Below, piece after piece: positions 19,660 to 24,687 of a DNA stretch of 24,687 nt. Under the pieces are notes generated by a model. The model did not search any database and was not told the origin of the DNA. It saw only the letters and a list, made by a program, of their open reading frames with translations. Source of the DNA: Phlegmacium glaucopus (taxonomy: Eukaryota; Basidiomycota; Agaricomycetes; Agaricales; Cortinariaceae); contig MU130299.1 in NCBI GenBank assembly GCA_015039465.1, positions 119,649 through 144,335 on the forward strand. The letters run 5' to 3'. The position numbers were made by a program, and so were the translations under genes. Positions within the stretch are counted from its first letter, which is position 1; every line of letters starts with the position of its first letter.

Positions 19660-20760
19660 ACAGGCAAAATATAGTGTAGCTCCACATGGCGTCCCCAGTT
19701 CGTCGTGGCGAGCATATCGTTTTCGACTCGACGTATTGGATGTTGGTCGAATAAGATAGAAAAATCCTCGTCGTTTGATTAAGACTTATTTAATTGCTTG
19801 ATTGTCTTGCGTTCAATAGTCAATACTTCAGAGGTCAATTCAAATTCTTTCCCCTCCGAGATTTTGATAATAGACTTCCTGTGGATAATGAAATTTCAAT
19901 GTCCAAGATTAGTTAGATATGTAACCAACTCCTTACCCTTGAGTTTCATTATTGCCTCTTAATCCAAAAAATTCAATATATTGTTGGATTGTGCCCGCGT
20001 CCTGCTCGAACGATTCGCCCAAAGGTTTCTTGGTTCATTCCCGAGTCTCCTTCTCAGTCACAATAGGCTCTTTGACGGACAACTAGCGGATGACCAGTTC
20101 GGGTCGAATGAACCGAAAGATCATAGGCAGCTCGATCAGCACATCCAACATATTCCATCCAACCCGTAGAATTGTGTATCTCAGCATCCCAGCAATCCGT
20201 AGCATAATGAGCCATCTCATTAGCCATGTGTTGTCTAAACCGAAGGGGTTGAGGGTTGATACCGATCTTGAGCAGGAATAGGTAAATTCGGGCAACGAAG
20301 TAACCAAGAGTTTCATTGGCGATAACAAGAAATTTAGGAAATGGCCCTGTGCGGTCTCGGGACGAAGCCGGATTACAATTATTGTTAAGTCGGTATGTTG
20401 ACGAAGTAAAGAATAGCAATTGACCCTATAATCAACAATTAGTTAGCAATTGTCCGTCGTGTATTCAGTTGTAACGGACAAAAGAAGAATCTACTTGAGC
20501 AAGGAGTTTGACGACTGCTGATTTAGCATTCTTTTTTTCCTTCTTTTATCCTCTGTTGGTGGTGCAGCAGCAAGGCCACACACTTTCTTGTCGTCAGCAA
20601 GACGGGTCTCAAAGACAAACGCACAGGGGTCGTAATAGTGTTCCTCTATGAAGTGTTTCCGCCATTCTGACCATTTTGACATGATATTCGCCTGACGGGA
20701 TGAACCTGGAGGGCCGTAGTCGTAAAGACCATTATTAATCATCCCGAACGGCCTCGAAGG
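19660..20760 (-). pseudogene. Glycyl-tRNA synthetase pseudogene, copy 3 (best preserved)
   Basis: The fragments run in family order from high to low coordinate. The N-terminal catalytic start NGLYDYGPPGSS and WRKHFIEE (20660-20735) is followed by a Lys/Arg-rich insertion AAAPPTEDKRRKKR. An intron-like GT..TATAG lies near 20410-20450. [13 protein letters not shown] is at about 20330-20368, and [20 protein letters not shown] at about 20265-20325. [20 protein letters not shown] and [15 protein letters not shown] are at 20100-20250, KPLGESFEQDAGTIQQYIEF at about 19970-20030, SEGKEFELTSEVLTIERKT near 19800-19870, and KRYARHDELGTPCGAT of the anticodon-binding domain near 19680-19730. Large parts between these blocks are deleted (after WRKHFIEE, and between LNF and ANETLG), and the frame shifts repeatedly. 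Retained intron-like sequence suggests a DNA-level duplication rather than a retrocopy. Confidence 0.9.
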
Positions 20761-21262
20761 TCAATTTGGGCAACAAGAAGTGTATCCAAACAAGTAAACA
20801 AGGAGTTCTCAGTGGCGATAACATTGACATCGTCTGCAGCCTTGCCCCACAGTCATCGTCGTCCATCCAGGGGGATAAATTTGCGTATTTTGTTGAAAAT
20901 TGTTTCTCGTTACCGGGTCCACGGCTTGATCGATCTTACTCCGCAATAAATTCAAGGATGTGTAGAAGACCAGCGAATGGAAAGATCGAATCCTAGAATG
21001 ACCATTCACTATCTCCTCTGAATTCCAGGAGGCGGGCGAAATTGAGGAAAGGGCCTGCAGAGTCCCAGAGCCAAGATAACTTGTACCAGATTCATAATTA
21101 AAAACGTTCTGTTCGCCAAGTATATGAAAAAGGGTGCACTTGAACCCAGGTTGTCGGCACCGCCACGTTGTACAGGTTTCCGAGTCGCAAACATGCCAGT
21201 GAGGTTGAACAATTGAGGTACGTGTCCATAATCCTCATGCCTTTCAAATTCACTCACTATAG
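20761..21262 (-). pseudogene. Glycyl-tRNA synthetase fragment, copy 2 (central domain)
   Basis: This block is clearly homologous at DNA level to 15060-15548 of copy 1. Scattered over frames it gives a GPFLNFARLLEF match to the AQG-FLNF motif (about 21020-21060), AGLLHILEFIAE in place of the family's AGLLRVREF-MAE (near 20940-20980), AVDP, then TTMTVG and VIATENSL (20800-20870). These are the central catalytic segments. It stops just before the N-terminal block of copy 3, so copies 2 and 3 lie head-to-tail. The upper edge coincides with the A-rich tail of the LINE, which probably truncated it. Confidence 0.65.
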
Positions 21263-21624
21263 AGAGCTATATTTTTTATTTTTATTTTTATTTTATTTAT
21301 ATCCTATTTATTCTCCGTTGTGGCGAACCATATGTTAGAGAGTATGTACACGTGAGTAAACTGCTTTAGAGTGCTGGACGAGAGGATGTATGTGACTGCG
21401 GCAACTGCGTGAAGATCCCTCGAGAGGACTTCAATGCGGGTGTAATGTTAGAATGTAAGAGGTGGGTACGCCGTGAGTAATGTAAATTATTAGAGAATTT
21501 CTGTATAGTATATAAATATAAAGGTGCAGCGAAGGAGGACATACGGCGACAGAGACGATGCGAGTGCTAGTAGGTGGACAATTGATGTGACGAACGAACG
21601 AGAGATGGGGGAGAAGACCAAGCA

Positions 21625-22817
21625 TTAAGGATTCGGCTGGATGAGTCTACGAGTGGCTTTGATATAACGGAATAGTGGCTTGAGTGCTGCGGGCGTATTG
21701 AGGAGTTTTGATAGGTCTTGTGCTATGGGTCCCAGCGAGGCTTGCATAATAAGCCTGTGTTCTAGGTATGCGGGGCATAGGAGGAGGAAATGCAACACAG
21801 TTTCGTCGTGTTGGTGACATTTAGGGCATATTGGCGAGTCTACTTTCCCGATGCAATGTAGGTATTTCGCAAGCGGTACGTGCGCTGTTCTGAGTTGAGT
21901 AAGGGTGGATGCGTGCTTGCGCGACAGAGGCCGTATCAGATTTAAGTATTTGGGCGACGGTGCTGTTGGTAGTATGTGTCTGGATCGGTCGAATCTCGGT
22001 GAGGTGGCCCATTCTGTCTGGGCTTGTAGTTTTAGCTTCGCATGATATGCTTGTCGTAGTGCCGCTTTACTGTGAGGTAGAGGTTTGCGTAAGATTTTGG
22101 GTAGGTCGTCTGTTGATCCATGTCTCTCCGTACATGCTTTCTTCGCCTCCTCATCAGCTCGCTCGTTCCCTAGTATGCCTTCGTGTCCTGGTATCCATCT
22201 AAGCGTGATCTGGATGTCTCTGTGCTTTTTGCGAACAACTTCAATTTCTTGGATTATTTCGTCCACGAGGTAGTGACTGGCAGCTGGTTTGATCAATCTC
22301 GTCGCTTTGATGATCGCTTGATTGTCGAGAACTATCGTGGCTGTCTTGATGTTGCGTTCCTTTGTCAATAATCTAATCCCCATAATAGCCCCCACTCCTT
22401 CTCCTTCGTATACCGTGTGTTTCCTGTTACTGCCCAAATAATAGTATATCGCCTTCTTTTCCTGGTGCCCTCTAAATAAAACCGCTCCCGCTCCTATTCT
22501 TCCATCTAATCCTGATCCGTCCGTATAAATCCTCACATCAGCCTCGTCTTTTCCCTCCTCCTCTATTGCCTCGTCCTTCGATTCCGCTATTCTAATCTTA
22601 AAATTTGGTGTCCATTTACTACTTTGCCGGACGGTGTTGATGGTTTCAATTTGTGTAGGTATGACTTTGTACATATGGAATAGGATGTGTAGTGGGGTGG
22701 GGTGGCGTTTGACCAGGCGTAGCGCTGCGTTCTTAATGGGTTTGTGTAGTGAATGGTTCAGAGGTAGTGTTGCCATACGAAGTGTGGCTCAGTGTAAATG
22801 TTTGTCTACTAGGAGAT
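21625..22817 (-). pseudogene. LINE RNase H and zinc-finger C-terminal half
   Basis: The open frame runs from ATG (22776) to a stop at 21625, 383 codons. RNase H residues are all present: Asp86 in YTDGSG, Glu126 in YEGEGVGAIMG, Asp151 in VLDNQA and Asp208 in NERADEEAKK, with the family's RWIPGHEG before it. A C-x2-C-x8-H-x4-C zinc motif (CPKC..H..C) follows near the C-terminus. The frame continues upstream of the ATG as LVDKHLH, then TGA at 22789-22791, then TLRMATLP. That TGA sits where the family usually has Arg, and CGA to TGA is one C-to-T change. This half was therefore once continuous with the RT half across the LTR insertion. RNase H would remove template RNA during second-strand synthesis. 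Confidence 0.93.
22813..22817. repeat. Left target-site duplication of the solo LTR (GAGAT)
   Basis: Five bases identical to 23174-23178, directly outside the LTR's TG end. Five-base duplications are usual for Ty3- and Ty1-type LTR elements. Confidence 0.9.
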
Positions 22818-23173
22818 TGTTAGGGCAACTGCAACGCTGACTCAGTCAAGCTAGCAGGGGATCCAAAGAGGAAAGGATGGGGATCCCTGCTAGGCTGGGG
22901 GTGTTTAAGTACTAATATGGACATAACGGAGATATAAAATAAATAAAGGAATGATACGATAATAATTAATTAATTAAATAAGAAGTGGTGCGATATGAAA
23001 AATAGAAATAAAAGACGGAGTGAATCGGAGGACCGGAGTCGGAGCGGAACTACGGGATTCCGGAGTCAACCGGTGACGGAAGCGGAGTTGGACGGAAGGT
23101 CGGAGGTCGTCGGAAAGGTGGGGTGTATGATTCTAGAGTTGAGGTTTGGGTTAAAGTCGGGTGTCCCCTAACA
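22818..23173. mobile_element. Solo LTR, 356 bp, inserted in the LINE
   Basis: The ends are TGTTAGGG (22818-22825) and CCCTAACA (23166-23173), the TG..CA ends with inverted repeat expected of an LTR. A perfect 5-bp direct repeat GAGAT flanks it (22813-22817 and 23174-23178). Removing the LTR and one GAGAT joins PFHL to LVDKH in frame in the LINE ORF, which fixes both borders. No internal gag-pol sequence is present, so it is a solo LTR left by recombination between two LTRs. It is unrelated in sequence to the TGTAAC LTR at 2411-3180. Direction of the parent element cannot be read from the LTR alone. Confidence 0.93.
22851..22893. repeat. Hairpin inside the solo LTR
   Basis: CTAGCAGGGGATCC (22851-22864) pairs with GGATCCCTGCTAG (22881-22893) except for one bulged base, around a 16-base loop. 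It may be a regulatory or RNA-structure element of the LTR. Confidence 0.75.
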
Positions 23174-23178
23174 GAGAT
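23174..23178. repeat. Right target-site duplication of the solo LTR (GAGAT)
   Basis: Second copy, directly outside the LTR's CA end. It encodes part of the His-Leu of PFHL in the LINE frame. Confidence 0.9.
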
Positions 23179-24139
23179 GAAATGGTAGAAGATTGGCCAT
23201 GGCGTCCAACGTGTCAGTAGGTGAAGTGCGTAGCGCGCCTGTGATCATGATGGCTGCTAGATGTTGTATTCTGGCAAGTTTTGTAATTATGGAAGTGTTC
23301 AACCTCGTGCCCCGTGCGCTCGTGGCGACTTTACATTGTGGGGTGAGGAATATGTCGGCTGTGTATAACATTCTAGGTACTGCAATAGCGAGGTATAGGC
23401 GTCGTAGCATTGTAGCTGAGATTCCGTGAGACTTGTAAATCAGACGGCGGAATTGAATTAGCCAGTCTTGGCCTTTCGTGAGAGCGGCTGCTCCCTGCGC
23501 TTTCCATGAGAGCTTGTTATCAACAATGACTCCCAGGAACCTCGCTGTTTCTGCCGATTTAATACGGTGTTGGCCGAGTATGAAATTGGTTCTTGGTGTA
23601 GGTGTGCGTTTGTTACGAATGAAAGTATGTGGAATGGTGCGTTTAGTTAAGTCGAGAAGTTGGAATTTATCGATGCCGAACTCGCAGTTGTGTGTCCTGG
23701 CCCATTCTAGTATACCGTTAGGGCGGTTCATTATTTGACGTAGTTTTTGGTGCGTTTCCGTGAAGTCTTTTCCTGTTACTATAACTGCTGCGTCGTCGAC
23801 ATATAGCAGTGCCGATTCACCTAATTTCAAGTTGGGAATTTCAAGGATGTCAGCATTATAAATGAGGTAGCAAATTCCTGAAAAAGGATCGCCTTGATCC
23901 AAGCCATTATTGACTACAAAGTGTTCCGTTCTGTGGTTGTCGAAGATAATTGAGGTTTGGCGATTACCTAGCCTGCGCTTCATGCGAAGTTCAGTAACTG
24001 GGCCATAGGTTTTTCCAGTAGCGCCTTCGGTTGCTGTTGCTTTCGTTCCCATTCGACGAAATGTCATGGAAAAAGGGTTTTGGCTTGGGTTTGTGCGGTG
24101 GATAGGGTGGACCTTGGTGTATGGGTGGTGGGTTCACCT
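23174..24139 (-). pseudogene. LINE reverse transcriptase domain, N-terminally truncated
   Basis: The frame runs from about 24139 (first ATG 24067) to the LTR insertion point. RT landmarks, numbered from that ATG, are RRLGNRQTSIIFDN (31-44), NGLDQGDPFSGICYLIYNAD (54-73), catalytic ALLYVDDAAVIVTG (YVDD at 89-92) and the later ARFLGVIVDNKLSW. The thumb-like region ends ANLLPFHL and should continue LVDKHLH, now on the far side of the solo LTR. Upstream, the fingers with the first catalytic Asp and any endonuclease are missing; a Pro/His-rich stretch precedes NPFSM. RT would copy element RNA at a nicked target, but this copy cannot be functional. The annotated stop after FHLC is made by LTR sequence. 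Confidence 0.92.
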
Positions 24140-24147
24140 GAAAGTTA

Positions 24148-24664
24148 TTATAGTGGCTGCTCGTTTATGTGGCTCGATAATTTTTTGACTTTGGGAAGTT
24201 TCGATGGTCTTTGCCGTGTTATGGGTTGTCGCAGGACTACTTGCGGTCTCTTCATAATCAGGGTGTAGAACCTGGAAATAAAGCTCGTTGAGTGTGGGAG
24301 TTGATGATAGGGTTTCTTACCCGGGAATGTCTGTGGAATCGGTACTTCTTCGGTCCATTTTGGCTGATGTGGTAGGGTAGACGCACCGCGGGGTAGCAGG
24401 AGAGGCTGCCGTACCGGTCTGATGATTTGCGAACGGTGTGTCTTCTGTATCACTGGTACACGCTCTTTGATTTATAAGATGGGGAGTTAGTGAAGCCACG
24501 GGCGGGTCCAGCGTGTTGTCGGCTGAGTTAGGTGGAGAAGTGATTTTGTCAGTTTCTGCGGACCACATTTCCAAACTACCGTAGTCGTGAGAAGGACCTG
24601 CAGTTTCGCCGAAAGGGTTCGCAGTTGTATCTGTCCGAATGAGTGTTGTACGCGTTCTTCCCAT
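24148..24664 (-). other. Possible 5' (ORF1-like) remnant of the LINE
   Basis: A minus-strand frame starts MGRTRTTLIRTDTTANPFGE at 24664 and runs 115 codons. A second frame (24453-24148, 101 codons) overlaps it, so one frameshift would join them into a roughly 170-residue polar, Thr/Pro/Ser-rich protein. It lies directly 5' of the truncated RT, where a LINE ORF1 would be if the middle of the element had been deleted. No zinc knuckle or other ORF1 motif is visible. An unrelated host gene starting at 24664 is the alternative. Confidence 0.3.
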
Positions 24665-24687
24665 ATGGTTTCCTTATATGATGAACC

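Larger units (their letters stand above)
21263..24687 (-). mobile_element. Non-LTR (LINE) retrotransposon, degenerate, runs off the window
   Basis: The element is read on the minus strand. It carries a reverse transcriptase (RT) domain (24067-23174), an RNase H domain with a terminal zinc motif (to 21625), a roughly 330-bp 3' untranslated part, and an A-rich tail of AAATAA-like units at about 21269-21313 that meets glycyl-tRNA synthetase pseudogene sequence. The domain order RT, RNase H, C-terminal zinc finger is that of fungal LINEs of the Tad/I type. The endonuclease and the first half of RT are absent: the frame upstream of 24067 reaches a stop near 24140. The 5' limit is not visible, so no target duplication can be tested. 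A 356-bp solo LTR interrupts it at 22818. Confidence 0.92.

Noticed and set aside
22979..23150. Purine-rich GGAGTCGGAGC-like repeats inside the solo LTR as a coding or CRISPR-like repeat
   Set aside because: Units are irregular, without spacers or a conserved frame; simply LTR sequence.

Overview
The window is nuclear DNA of a filamentous fungus, most likely a basidiomycete of the Agaricomycetes. The grounds are many 47-62 nt GT-AG introns, an aryl-alcohol-oxidase-type GMC enzyme, a fungal LINE with a C-terminal RNase H, and basidiomycete-like glycyl-tRNA synthetase sequence. No species is claimed. All identifications come from reading translations; no database search was run.

Only one conserved host gene is clearly intact: ATG12 (5493-6106, +), the ubiquitin-like autophagy protein, with five exons and the C-terminal Trp-Gly needed for conjugation. 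Almost everything else recognisable is broken. There is an acetate-transporter-type GPR1/FUN34/YaaH pseudogene (4155-4791, -) just upstream. A secreted GMC oxidoreductase pseudogene (16224-18660, -) keeps twelve traceable exons but carries a stop, a frameshift and a lost splice acceptor. At least three decayed glycyl-tRNA synthetase fragments (14248-15540, 20761-21262 and 19660-20760, all -) flank it on both sides. Less certain genes are a 209-codon uninterrupted ORF (10355-10984, +) and a spliced Ser/Pro-rich model (11706-12183, -).

The two ends are mobile-element territory. On the left (1138-3180), a short internally deleted LTR element lies on the minus strand and is joined head-to-head to an inverted copy of its own 3' end. 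A 1051-bp DNA transposon with 10-bp terminal inverted repeats and an 8-bp target duplication (hAT-like) is inserted exactly at the internal/LTR boundary of the inverted copy. The empty version of the same site is still present in the other arm. This transposon carries no visible transposase, but it does carry a complete three-exon gene for a 153-aa acidic PHD-finger protein.

On the right (21263 to the window end, -), a LINE carries reverse transcriptase and RNase H. It is split by a 356-bp solo LTR with a perfect 5-bp target duplication. Removing the LTR and one duplicate restores the reading frame exactly; an in-frame TGA just downstream still kills the ORF. The LINE's A-rich 3' tail abuts a glycyl-tRNA synthetase fragment, so the LINE landed in that duplicated block.

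The region reads as a gene graveyard and transposon nest around one conserved autophagy gene. Long stretches (about 6.1-10.3 kb and 12.2-14.0 kb) hold no gene I can support.
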